A stretch of DNA of 64,000 bases, from assembly GCF_004801405.1 (NCBI RefSeq), contig NZ_SSOB01000016.1, positions 62,001 through 126,000 of the forward strand, read 5' to 3'. Numbering within the stretch: position 1 is the first letter of the stretch; the number at the start of each line of letters is the position of its first letter. Both the position numbers and the translations under genes were made by a program. Shown piece by piece: positions 50,084-57,380 of this stretch. Below the pieces are notes generated by a model that was not told where the DNA came from, did not search any database, and worked only from the letters and a program-made list of their open reading frames with translations. Source of the DNA: Cohnella fermenti. GTDB taxonomy: Bacteria; Bacillota; Bacilli; Paenibacillales; Paenibacillaceae.

Positions 50084-51388
50084 ATGACGCATTGGTTAAT
50101 CGAGAACGGCTTGTTCGTTACCATGAACCCGGAGCAGCCTGTCTTCAAGGGGTGGCTGTCCGTAGAAGGAACTGCGATCGCGGCGATGGGAGAGGGCGAG
50201 GCTCCGGCCGAGCTGCGGGACACCGCCTCCGAGAAGATCGACGGCGAAGGCCATCTGTTCCTTCCGGGGCTTGTCAACACGCACGGGCACGCGGCGATGT
50301 CCCTTCTTCGCGGGCTTGCGGACGATCTGGTGCTGCAGGACTGGTTGGAAAATCACATGTGGCCCATGGAAGGGAAGTTTACCGGAGACGACGTCTACTG
50401 GGGCACTTCGCTCGCGGCCGCGGAGATGATCTTGAGCGGGACGACAACGTTCCTTGACATGTACGACCATATGGATCGCGTTGCCGAGGTGGTCGAGAAC
50501 TCCGGGCTGCGCGCGACGCTCGCCCGCGGTGTTATCGGTCTATGCCCGCCGGACGTGCAGACGGCGAAGCTGGAGGAGGCGGTCTCGTTCGCGAAGCGCT
50601 GGCATGGAGGGGCGAACGGCCGCATTCAGGTCATGATGTCGCCGCACGCGCCGTATACGTGCCCGCCGGATTATATCGAGCGCATCGTCGCGGCCGCGCA
50701 CGAGCTTCAGCTTCCGCTCCATACGCATATGTCGGAGACGTCGGCCGAAGTCGCTTCCAATGTGAAGGACTACGGAGCGCGCCCGGTCGCGCATCTCGAC
50801 AAGCTCGGCTTGTTCTCGCGGCCTTCGCTCGTGGCTCATGCGGTGCATCTGACGGACGAGGAGATCGCGCTGCTTGCCGAACGCGGCGTTGCGGTGTCGC
50901 ACAATCCGGTCAGCAACCTGAAGCTGGCCAGCGGCGTCGCCCGCGTGCCCGAACTGCTCCGCGCGGGCGTCACGGTGTCTCTTGGCACGGACAGCGCCGC
51001 AAGCAACAACAATCTGGACCTGTTCGAGGAGATCCGGCTGGCCGCGCTGCTTCATAAGGGAGTGTCCGGCGATCCGACGGCCGTTCCGGCGGCGGAAGCG
51101 CTGCGCATGGGAACGGTCTACGGCGCGAAGGCGCTTGGGCTGGAAGGAACCGTCGGCGTCTTGAAGCCGGGAATGAAGGCGGATCTGATCGGCGTCTCCA
51201 TCCGGAAGCCGCACTTCGTGCCGGCGACGGATTACGTCTCGCATCTCGTCTATGCCGCTTCGGGAGCGGATGTCGCCCACGTCTGGGTCGACGGGAAGCA
51301 ACTGCTGCGGAACCGCGAACTGCTGACGCTTGACGTCGAGCAGATCCGGTACGAAGCGCAGCGCTGCTTCGACAGGCTCCGCGCATGA
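50084..51388 (+). CDS. mtaD: 5-methylthioadenosine / S-adenosylhomocysteine deaminase
   Basis: 434-aa amidohydrolase of the SsnA/MtaD branch. Metal-binding NTHGHAAMSLLRG (about residues 64-76), LQLPLHTHMSET, LVAHAVHLTDEE and GTDSAASNNNLDLFEE provide the remaining ligands. Deaminates MTA and SAH to the inosine forms; other purine-like or deoxyadenosine substrates are possible. Its end overlaps the YpmB-like gene by four bases. Confidence 0.9.
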   Translation: MTHWLIENGLFVTMNPEQPVFKGWLSVEGTAIAAMGEGEAPAELRDTASEKIDGEGHLFLPGLVNTHGHAAMSLLRGLADDLVLQDWLENHMWPMEGKFTGDDVYWGTSLAAAEMILSGTTTFLDMYDHMDRVAEVVENSGLRATLARGVIGLCPPDVQTAKLEEAVSFAKRWHGGANGRIQVMMSPHAPYTCPPDYIERIVAAAHELQLPLHTHMSETSAEVASNVKDYGARPVAHLDKLGLFSRPSLVAHAVHLTDEEIALLAERGVAVSHNPVSNLKLASGVARVPELLRAGVTVSLGTDSAASNNNLDLFEEIRLAALLHKGVSGDPTAVPAAEALRMGTVYGAKALGLEGTVGVLKPGMKADLIGVSIRKPHFVPATDYVSHLVYAASGADVAHVWVDGKQLLRNRELLTLDVEQIRYEAQRCFDRLRA

Positions 51389-51912
51389 GTCTCAGCCGCC
51401 TCGAAGACCGCCGCCGGACGCACGGGATTCCGGCTTGGCGCTACATCCTGCTCGCGGCGCTGTTCCTGCTCTTCCTGTGTGTCGCCTTCTTCGTCTACGT
51501 CCGCTCGGCGGACGCCGAGTATACGGCCGACGAGCGGAAGGCGATTCGGCTTGCGCTCTCGGAAGGCGGTCTTGCGAACGTCGACGCCACGTACAAGCAC
51601 GTCTGGGAAGAGACGGTGTGGGTCGTTATCGGCACCGACGCGCAAGGAGACAAGCGAATTGTCTGGGAGCGGGAGAGCGGCATCTCCGCCGAGCAGATGT
51701 CGGCCGGCTACGACGAGGACCAGATCGTGTCGAGGTTCCGGATCGACCATCCGGGAGACGACATCGTCCGGATTCTGCCGGGGTGGTTCCAGAATGAGCC
51801 TGCCTGGGAGATCCGATATGTGACCGACGCCGCGTCGAAGCTGCAGGCGATCGACTTCTATCAGTTCCATTCCGGCGAGCATCTGAAGACATATGATCTT
51901 CCCGGCAAGTGA
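51385..51912 (+). CDS. ypmB: YpmB-like single-pass membrane protein (DUF5590)
   Basis: 175 aa. One N-terminal transmembrane helix (ILLAALFLLFLCVAFFVYVRS, about residues 21-41), then an extracellular PepSY-like domain. In Bacillus ypmB lies downstream of dinG. Function unknown. Followed by a terminator. Confidence 0.8.
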   Translation: MSLSRLEDRRRTHGIPAWRYILLAALFLLFLCVAFFVYVRSADAEYTADERKAIRLALSEGGLANVDATYKHVWEETVWVVIGTDAQGDKRIVWERESGISAEQMSAGYDEDQIVSRFRIDHPGDDIVRILPGWFQNEPAWEIRYVTDAASKLQAIDFYQFHSGEHLKTYDLPGK

Positions 51913-51952
51913 TCGCTTCATCGATCTGCATCATATAGCACCGCATACCGCG

Positions 51953-51983
51953 AACGTTCGGGCTTCTCGCCTGGGCGTTTTTT
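51953..51983 (+). terminator. Terminator after ypmB
   Basis: AACGTTCGGGC (51953-51963) pairs with GCCTGGGCGTT (51969-51979), allowing G-U pairs, around a TTCTC loop, followed by six Ts. Confidence 0.8.
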
Positions 51984-52127
51984 GCCCATTCCTGTCGATT
52001 GCGATTCGAGGTGGCAGCTCTGCCAACCATTAGCGGACGCCAAGTCTGCTAGTTAATGATATACTTAGCGTATTGCATCAAGTGTATACGAGGTTGACGC
52101 GCTTATCGCGAAGGAGGGCATTGCGGT

Positions 52128-52661
52128 ATGAAATTGAGAATCCTGCCGGTTGCGATTACTGCCGTATTGTCCGCGGCGCTTCTGTTCGGCGGATGGTACG
52201 CATACGGGCACTACGGAGTAGAGAAGCCGCTCGATAAAGTAGCCTCGTCGCTGCCCGGCGTCGTGTCGGCCGAGACAAGCAATTCGGTTAACAAGGTTGT
52301 TCTGACGGTGAAGCTGTCTTCGGAGGCCGATCTGGCGGATATTTATCATAAAGTACGGACGGAAGGCTCGGGATCGATCGGCAGCAAGTCGCTGGAGCTG
52401 GTCATCAGCGAACCCGAGGACGCTCAGCTTGAGAAAGCCTGGCGCTCGGCGCTGTTCGAGGTTGCCGAAGCGATGGAGCATCGCGAGTATTCCGGCGTGA
52501 AGGACGCGATGGACGAGCTGATGGAGCAGGTTCCGGGGCTTGAAGCCGAGACGGAGATGGACGACACGAACGTCTATGTCAGCCTGAGGATGGGAGACGC
52601 GGCCAAGTACGTGATTCTGCCGCGCAGCGGCCAGGAGATGGGGGTGTGGCCGAATGCGTAA
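52128..52661 (+). CDS. Membrane-anchored protein of unknown function
   Basis: 177 aa. An N-terminal signal-anchor (LPVAITAVLSAALLFGGWYAY) is followed by an alpha/beta domain rich in Glu and Ser with no motif I recognise. GAAGGAGG precedes the ATG. The stop overlaps the start of the FtsH-like gene by eight bases, so the two are co-translated and the product may be an adaptor or substrate of that protease (inference). The 215 bp upstream hold the ypmB terminator and a TATACT-like -10 (about 52061). Confidence 0.75.
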   Translation: MKLRILPVAITAVLSAALLFGGWYAYGHYGVEKPLDKVASSLPGVVSAETSNSVNKVVLTVKLSSEADLADIYHKVRTEGSGSIGSKSLELVISEPEDAQLEKAWRSALFEVAEAMEHREYSGVKDAMDELMEQVPGLEAETEMDDTNVYVSLRMGDAAKYVILPRSGQEMGVWPNA

Positions 52662-54153
52662 CTTCCGCCAGTATGGCAAAGAGATCGCCGTCGGCTTCCT
52701 GCCGATTCTGCTCGTGTTCCTCATCTTCGCCGGCTTGCCCGCGATTCCCCTGCTGCTCGGAATTGTGATGGTCGGCGGTCTGCTGTTGCTCTCGCGCACC
52801 CGCGGAGGGCTCGCGATGAGCGCCGCGGCGAAGAAAGCGCCGGCGCGCGCGCCTCAGACGCTCTCGTTCGACGATATCGGCGGGCAGGAGCAGGCGAAGC
52901 GGGAGCTGACGGAAGCGCTCGACTTCCTCGTGAAGCAGGACCAAATAACCAAGCTCGGCATTCGCCCGCTGAAGGGCATTCTGCTGACGGGACCTCCGGG
53001 AACGGGCAAGACGCTGCTCGCCAAGGCGGCCGCCCGGCACACCCATTCGGCGTTCATCGCCGCTTCCGGCAGCGAATTCGTCGAGATGTACGTCGGCGTC
53101 GGCGCCGGCCGCATCCGCGACTTGTTTAACGAAGCGCGCAAGCAGGCAGCCAAGCTGAAGCTGGACAGCGCGATCGTCTTCATCGACGAGATCGACGGCA
53201 TCGGCGGCAAGCGGGACGGAGGCCAGCATCGCGAATATGACCAGACGCTGAATCAGCTCCTCACCGAGATGGACGGCATCCAAGGCAACGAGTCGCCGCG
53301 CGTGCTGCTTATCGCCGCGACCAACCGCAAGGAACTGCTCGATGCCGCGCTGCTTCGCCCGGGCCGGTTCGACCGCCACATCCAGGTCGATCTTCCGGAC
53401 AAGACCGGGCGCGAGCATATTCTGAAGCTTCATGCGCGCAACAAGCCGCTGGCCGAAGACGTATCGCTCGCCAAGGTGGCGGACGAGACGTTTAACTTCT
53501 CCGGCGCCCAGCTTGAGAGCGTCATGAACGAAGCGGCCATCTACGCGATGCGCGACGGATGCGAGCAGATCGGGGCGAACCATCTGGCGCTGGCGATCGA
53601 CAAGGTCATGATGGGCGAGCGGATGGACCGGGAGACGACGAAGGAAGAGCGCGAGCGCGTCGCCCTGCACGAGCTGGGGCATGCCATCGTCGCCGAGTCC
53701 GTCCGTCCCGGCAGCGTGGCCCAGGTGTCGCTGACGCCGAGGGGACAGGCGCTCGGCTACGTCCGGCACCATCCGCAGCAGGACAGCTATCTGTACACGA
53801 AGCCGTTCCTCGAAGAGCAGATCATGATCGCGCTCGGCGGCGCGGTGGCGGAGGAGCTTCATTACGGCGGAAGAAGCACCGGCTCGCGCAACGACTTCGA
53901 GCAGGCGACGAACATCGCCCGCACGATGATCGAGTCCGGCATGTCGGGGCTCGGCATCGTGCATCCGCAGGCGATCACGACGGAGCGGTGGGCGGAGGAG
54001 AACGCCGCCATTCTCGAGGAGCTGACGGAGAGAACGAGAACCTTGCTCGGCGGCCAGTTGGACACCTTCCGCAAGATGCTCGATATTCTGATTCGCGAAG
54101 AGACGTTGTCCGGCGAACAATTAAGACAGCAACTCCAAGCCGTTGCCGCATAA
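52654..54153 (+). CDS. FtsH-like AAA+ membrane metalloprotease, short form
   Basis: 499 aa against about 610-650 for standard FtsH. Two hydrophobic helices at residues about 11-29 and 30-48 are separated by almost nothing, so the extracytoplasmic domain found in FtsH is absent. The AAA module is complete: Walker A GPPGTGKT at 113-120, pore loop EMYVGVGAGRIRDLF, Walker B IVFIDEID, SRH RPGRFDRHIQVDLPD. The protease domain keeps H339-E-L-G-H343 and the third zinc ligand D414 in NDFEQATNIA, so proteolytic activity is expected. Probably a paralogue beside the housekeeping FtsH. Confidence 0.9.
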   Translation: MRNFRQYGKEIAVGFLPILLVFLIFAGLPAIPLLLGIVMVGGLLLLSRTRGGLAMSAAAKKAPARAPQTLSFDDIGGQEQAKRELTEALDFLVKQDQITKLGIRPLKGILLTGPPGTGKTLLAKAAARHTHSAFIAASGSEFVEMYVGVGAGRIRDLFNEARKQAAKLKLDSAIVFIDEIDGIGGKRDGGQHREYDQTLNQLLTEMDGIQGNESPRVLLIAATNRKELLDAALLRPGRFDRHIQVDLPDKTGREHILKLHARNKPLAEDVSLAKVADETFNFSGAQLESVMNEAAIYAMRDGCEQIGANHLALAIDKVMMGERMDRETTKEERERVALHELGHAIVAESVRPGSVAQVSLTPRGQALGYVRHHPQQDSYLYTKPFLEEQIMIALGGAVAEELHYGGRSTGSRNDFEQATNIARTMIESGMSGLGIVHPQAITTERWAEENAAILEELTERTRTLLGGQLDTFRKMLDILIREETLSGEQLRQQLQAVAA

Positions 54154-54170
54154 GATTAGGATAGGCGGAG

Positions 54171-54213
54171 CGGGCGCTTCCGGTCGCTAGCGGGCGGGGG
54201 GCGCCCGATTTTT
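54171..54213 (+). terminator. Terminator after the FtsH-like gene
   Basis: CGGGCGC (54171-54177) pairs with GCGCCCG (54201-54207); ATTTTT follows. A secondary CGCTAGCG lies in the loop. Confidence 0.75.
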
Positions 54214-54251
54214 GTCGGTATAACGAAGGTTAAAAAATTTACCGAAACATT

Positions 54252-54276
54252 AAACTTTTTGTCGACGAGCGTCGTC
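54252..54276 (+). promoter_or_regulatory. Candidate ECF-sigma autoregulatory promoter
   Basis: AAAC followed by a T5 run (54252-54260) and CGTC at 54273-54276 with a 17-bp spacer matches the AAC-N16/17-CGTC pattern of ECF promoters in Bacillus (SigX/W/M/V). It lies about 300 bp upstream of the sigma gene. Confidence 0.5.
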
Positions 54277-54292
54277 TAATACAGATGTACTT

Positions 54293-54328
54293 TTGTCCAA
54301 ACAACTGCAATTGTCAAAACAAGTGCAA
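54293..54328. repeat. 18-bp direct repeat upstream of the sigma factor gene
   Basis: TTGTCCAAACAACTGCAA (54293-54310) and TTGTCAAAACAAGTGCAA (54311-54328) differ at two positions. Each contains a small TTGT..ACAA inverted element. Lies just downstream of the candidate ECF promoter. Confidence 0.75.
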
Positions 54329-54361
54329 CTAACCGGTGGGAAATTGTGTTAGCATTGTAGA

Positions 54362-54463
54362 GAGATTGCGGCAGGGAATATAGGCAGATTACGACGAGAT
54401 TGTGTCAGGGAATATAGGAAGATTATGACGAGATTGCATCAGGGAATATAGAGGAATTATAGA
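54362..54463. repeat. Three 34-bp tandem repeats
   Basis: Units begin GAGATTG and contain CAGGGAATATAGG at 54362, 54396 and 54430. The AT-rich region 54220-54490 contrasts with the surrounding GC-rich genes and contains no ORF. The repeats lie in the presumed 5' leader of the sigma gene. Confidence 0.85.
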
Positions 54464-54579
54464 TATAAATGGGAAGAGATTTGTAGAGAAAAATGAAATT
54501 TTCCTCCCGACTTAATAAAAATTTTAGAAATAGTGAACCGATGAAGCAATCGTATCGTCAAACGAAGAGGTGGACGGTT

Positions 54580-55143
54580 TTGAATTCCGAAGCGAACTTC
54601 GATTATTTGAAATACATGACCGACCACGCGGACAAGAAGGCGCTGCTCAGCGAGCTGATGACCGCTTACGGACGGGAAGTGTGGAATTACGCCTACAGCA
54701 TCTCCCGCAAGCGGGAGATGGCCGACGACATCACCCAAGAGGTGTTCATCAAGGTGTTCAAGAATCTTCACGGGTTCCGCAGCGATGCCTCGGTGAAGAC
54801 TTGGCTTCTGACGATCACCCGCAATACGGCGATCGACTTCCAGCGTTCGGCGTTCCTGCGCAAGGTGACGTTGACCGATTGGTCCCTGGAGACGGGAGAG
54901 TCGCGTTCGGTCGAGCAGGAAGTGATGGAGAAGCAGTCCGTGAACGACATGTGGAAGCTTGTGCTGAAGCTCCCAACCAAGTACAGGGAAGTGATTATTT
55001 TATACGCCCACCATCAGTTATCTCTTCGCGAGATTGCGGACATGCTTGACGTAACCGAAGGAACGGTCAAGTCCCGCATGTTCCATGCTCGCAAGAAACT
55101 ATCGAAGTTGAAGGAGCAGAATGCATATGGATCCAACGGATAA
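54580..55143 (+). CDS. ECF-type RNA polymerase sigma factor (SigX-like)
   Basis: 187 aa from a TTG at 54580, which has AGAGGTGG seven bases upstream. The frame is open to ATGs at 54493 and 54541, but these lack a convincing RBS and add a non-conserved basic stretch. Region 2: REVWNYAYSISRKREMADDITQEVFIKVFKNL; region 4: LPTKYREVIILYAHHQLSLREIADMLDVTEGTVKSRMFHARKKL. The final 23 bases overlap the downstream gene. Group resemblance is to SigX, not proved. Confidence 0.88.
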   Translation: MNSEANFDYLKYMTDHADKKALLSELMTAYGREVWNYAYSISRKREMADDITQEVFIKVFKNLHGFRSDASVKTWLLTITRNTAIDFQRSAFLRKVTLTDWSLETGESRSVEQEVMEKQSVNDMWKLVLKLPTKYREVIILYAHHQLSLREIADMLDVTEGTVKSRMFHARKKLSKLKEQNAYGSNG

Positions 55144-56374
55144 AGAGCTGAGGGAATGGCTGTCTGACGGGCCGTTCCCTGGCGGAGGCTTCGACGAGCG
55201 GCTTCGCAGAAGGATTGAAGCGAACCTCGATCGACCTCCGCGCCGCGCTCGTTCCCGGAGCCTCTGGACAGCATTGGGCGCGTCGGTCGCCGTGGCGGCC
55301 GCGCTCCTCATCGGAATCTGGCAATGGTCCGATTCCGGCACGGAAGCTTGGCAAGCGAATCGGGACGCCGAGATGAGCATGGCTTCCCAGCCGGAAGCCG
55401 TCAAGCTGGCGAAGGTGGAGGAACCGCTGGAGACGGCGATGCTGATCGGCTTGCGCAAGGATATCTCCACGCCTGACGGGGGAGTCGTCAGCACGTACCG
55501 GACGATTCTTGTCGCGCCGGAGAGCGAAGACAAGCTGGTCGTAGCGGCGCAGGGCGACGGAATCGTCATGCCGTATAAGCAATCGTTCTGGTTCCTGAAC
55601 GCAACGGGAGACGACGGCTCCTCATCCGCGCAGACGATCTCGGCTTACGAGGCCTATACAAGCAAGAAGCTGGCCGCCGTGCCGGAAGCGGCTCCCGTTC
55701 GGGAAGGCTTGCTGTCCGAACGCCTTCTCTACGTCGGACACGAATACTTGGCGGTCGCACAGGAAGGCTCCGGCGCCGGAGAGCGCCGCTTCGTGCAGAG
55801 CCTGAAGCAACTGAGCGAGTCGCTCGGCACACCGTACGATTCGTCGACCGAGCCTCATCTCTCGTTGGAAGCGGCGTCGGATGACGAAGCGACGGAAGAG
55901 TTGAAGGAAGAGGATGCCGTCCCGGTTAACGTCGGAACCGAGCAATGGAGCATTATCCGCAAGCAGGGCAGTTGGGCCGGCGTGCGCTACCGGAATTCCG
56001 CCGGCTATGGGGCGCTCGATCTTACGAGCGAGGAGGAGACGGGCGAGAGCCTGCCGGACAAGATTGCGAGGAACAACTCCCTTCCGATCGATTGGGCGAA
56101 CGTTCTCGCGCTGGAGCCCGCTGCGACGGATGCCTACGCCTCTGTAAATCTGCAGGTGCTGGCCGTCGCCCTCGACCGGCAGCTCAAGATCTATCCATAC
56201 GGACGCGAGAATTCGGCGGAGAACGTCCTCGCGATCGACCTGGACCCCGGAGAGTCCGTCATCATGGTTCAATGGTCGGTCGAGCAGAAGTACACGGAGC
56301 AATGGGTGACGAAGGTCAGCGAGATTTTGCAGGCCGCCTCCGCCTCCGGCACCGAAGCCGTCGTCGCCAAGTAG
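55121..56374 (+). CDS. Membrane anti-sigma factor / RsgI-like protein
   Basis: 417 aa. N-terminal cytoplasmic approximately 47 residues (DKELREWLSDGPFPGGGFDERLRRRIE) resemble the sigma-binding part of anti-sigma factors; a transmembrane helix (ALGASVAVAAALLIGIW) lies at about 48-65; the remaining approximately 350 residues are extracellular and show no recognised fold. Overlap with the sigma gene and domain order make it the partner of that sigma factor. Unlike the first anti-sigma in this window there is no zinc motif. Confidence 0.75.
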   Translation: MHMDPTDKELREWLSDGPFPGGGFDERLRRRIEANLDRPPRRARSRSLWTALGASVAVAAALLIGIWQWSDSGTEAWQANRDAEMSMASQPEAVKLAKVEEPLETAMLIGLRKDISTPDGGVVSTYRTILVAPESEDKLVVAAQGDGIVMPYKQSFWFLNATGDDGSSSAQTISAYEAYTSKKLAAVPEAAPVREGLLSERLLYVGHEYLAVAQEGSGAGERRFVQSLKQLSESLGTPYDSSTEPHLSLEAASDDEATEELKEEDAVPVNVGTEQWSIIRKQGSWAGVRYRNSAGYGALDLTSEEETGESLPDKIARNNSLPIDWANVLALEPAATDAYASVNLQVLAVALDRQLKIYPYGRENSAENVLAIDLDPGESVIMVQWSVEQKYTEQWVTKVSEILQAASASGTEAVVAK

Positions 56375-56597
56375 TCGTCGAATAAGGGGCCGAACGAATG
56401 AGGGCCCAATAAGGGAAGAGTAAGCATACGCTGGCAAGATACGAGGCTCGGGGAGATTCCCCGGGCTTCTTCGATGTTTGGAGCACCGCATTCGAATTCG
56501 ACTCCCCAGCCCCCAGCCCCAATTCCCAGTTGCCGCCGCCCGCCGAATATCCCGCTCACCCGCCGCATTGGAACCCCGCCGCCCCGCCGCCCGATTT

Positions 56598-56615
56598 TAT
56601 GCGATTTTTCGCATA
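56598..56615. repeat. Solitary palindrome of the array A/B family
   Basis: TATGCGATTTTTCGCATA has perfect 7-bp arms (TATGCGA/TCGCATA) around TTTT. It is the best single match to the array A consensus, 170 bp before array C but not in phase with it. Confidence 0.75.
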
Positions 56616-56733
56616 CATTTTCCTCGTACCTTCGCCGTCCGCCGCAGATTCGTTCCATTCAGATCTATCCCGCCAGCTTATTTAAACAAACTTACTAATA
56701 GTACCTTTCGCAAACTATCGATTCGGACCATGC

Positions 56734-57063
56734 ATGCGCGACAAGGCCCGATGCGAGCCGCCCACCGGCTACTCCCGCGCTCCGAATGCCGGATTTTCCG
56801 ACATTTGATCCGCCCACCGACTACTCATGCGCTCCGAATGTCAGATTTTCCGACATACGAGCTGCTCGCCGACTACTCCTGCGCTCCAAATGTCGGATTT
56901 TCCGACATACGAGCCGCCACCGACTACTCCCGTGCTCCAAATGTCGGTTTTTCCGACATACGAGCCGCCCACCGACTACTCCTGCGCTCCGAATGTCGGA
57001 TTTTCCGACATACGATCCGCTCGCTGACTACTCCCGTGCTCCGAATGCCGGATTTTCCGACAT
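56734..57063. repeat. Array C: palindromes ATGTCGG...CCGACAT every 52 bp
   Basis: Six copies of ATGTCGGATTTTCCGACAT or close variants start at 56786, 56838, 56890, 56941, 56993 and 57045 (steps 52, 52, 51, 52, 52). A decayed seventh copy sits in phase at 56734. The spacers are similar to each other (CGAGCCGCCCACCGACTACT...). Reading frames are open through the array but the repeat shifts frame at each unit, so the open frames are a by-product. The remainder of 56375-57240 holds a weak GGGGA/TCCCC hairpin (about 56457-56467) and no other gene. Confidence 0.9.
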
Positions 57064-57251
57064 ATTGTGTTGCTCTCTGTGACTGTTGCGCGATCGGAGG
57101 CGGTCGAGCGGAATCGTAGGTGGTAGTTGGCTCAAGCGGGGGTGCTGAGAGAGTCGATCCATCCGAGGCCCACTCGTTTGACCTGGAGCGCAGAAGGAGC
57201 GGTGCAATTGGGCGGCTAGTCGCGGACAATCTCCAATCTTCGCATTAACGC

Positions 57252-57280
57252 TTTACTAAGATGACGCAATAATGTATTAT
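57252..57280 (+). promoter_or_regulatory. Promoter of the second aminotransferase gene
   Basis: TTTACT (57252-57257), 17-bp spacer, TATTAT (57275-57280), 100 bp before the ATG. A short direct repeat AAATCAATGGC occurs twice between promoter and gene (about 57315 and 57338). Confidence 0.6.
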
Positions 57281-57380
57281 CGTAATGAAGCGAACAGAAT
57301 AGCAAATGCAATGAAAAATCAATGGCAACCGGTGGAAAATCAATGGCGACACCATTACGACAACGAAAGGAAAGATTCCA

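Noticed and set aside
56478..57119. 213-aa plus-strand ORF across array C
   Set aside because: The 52-bp unit shifts frame each time, so the same DNA appears as different peptides; there is no RBS. Open only because the unit lacks stops.
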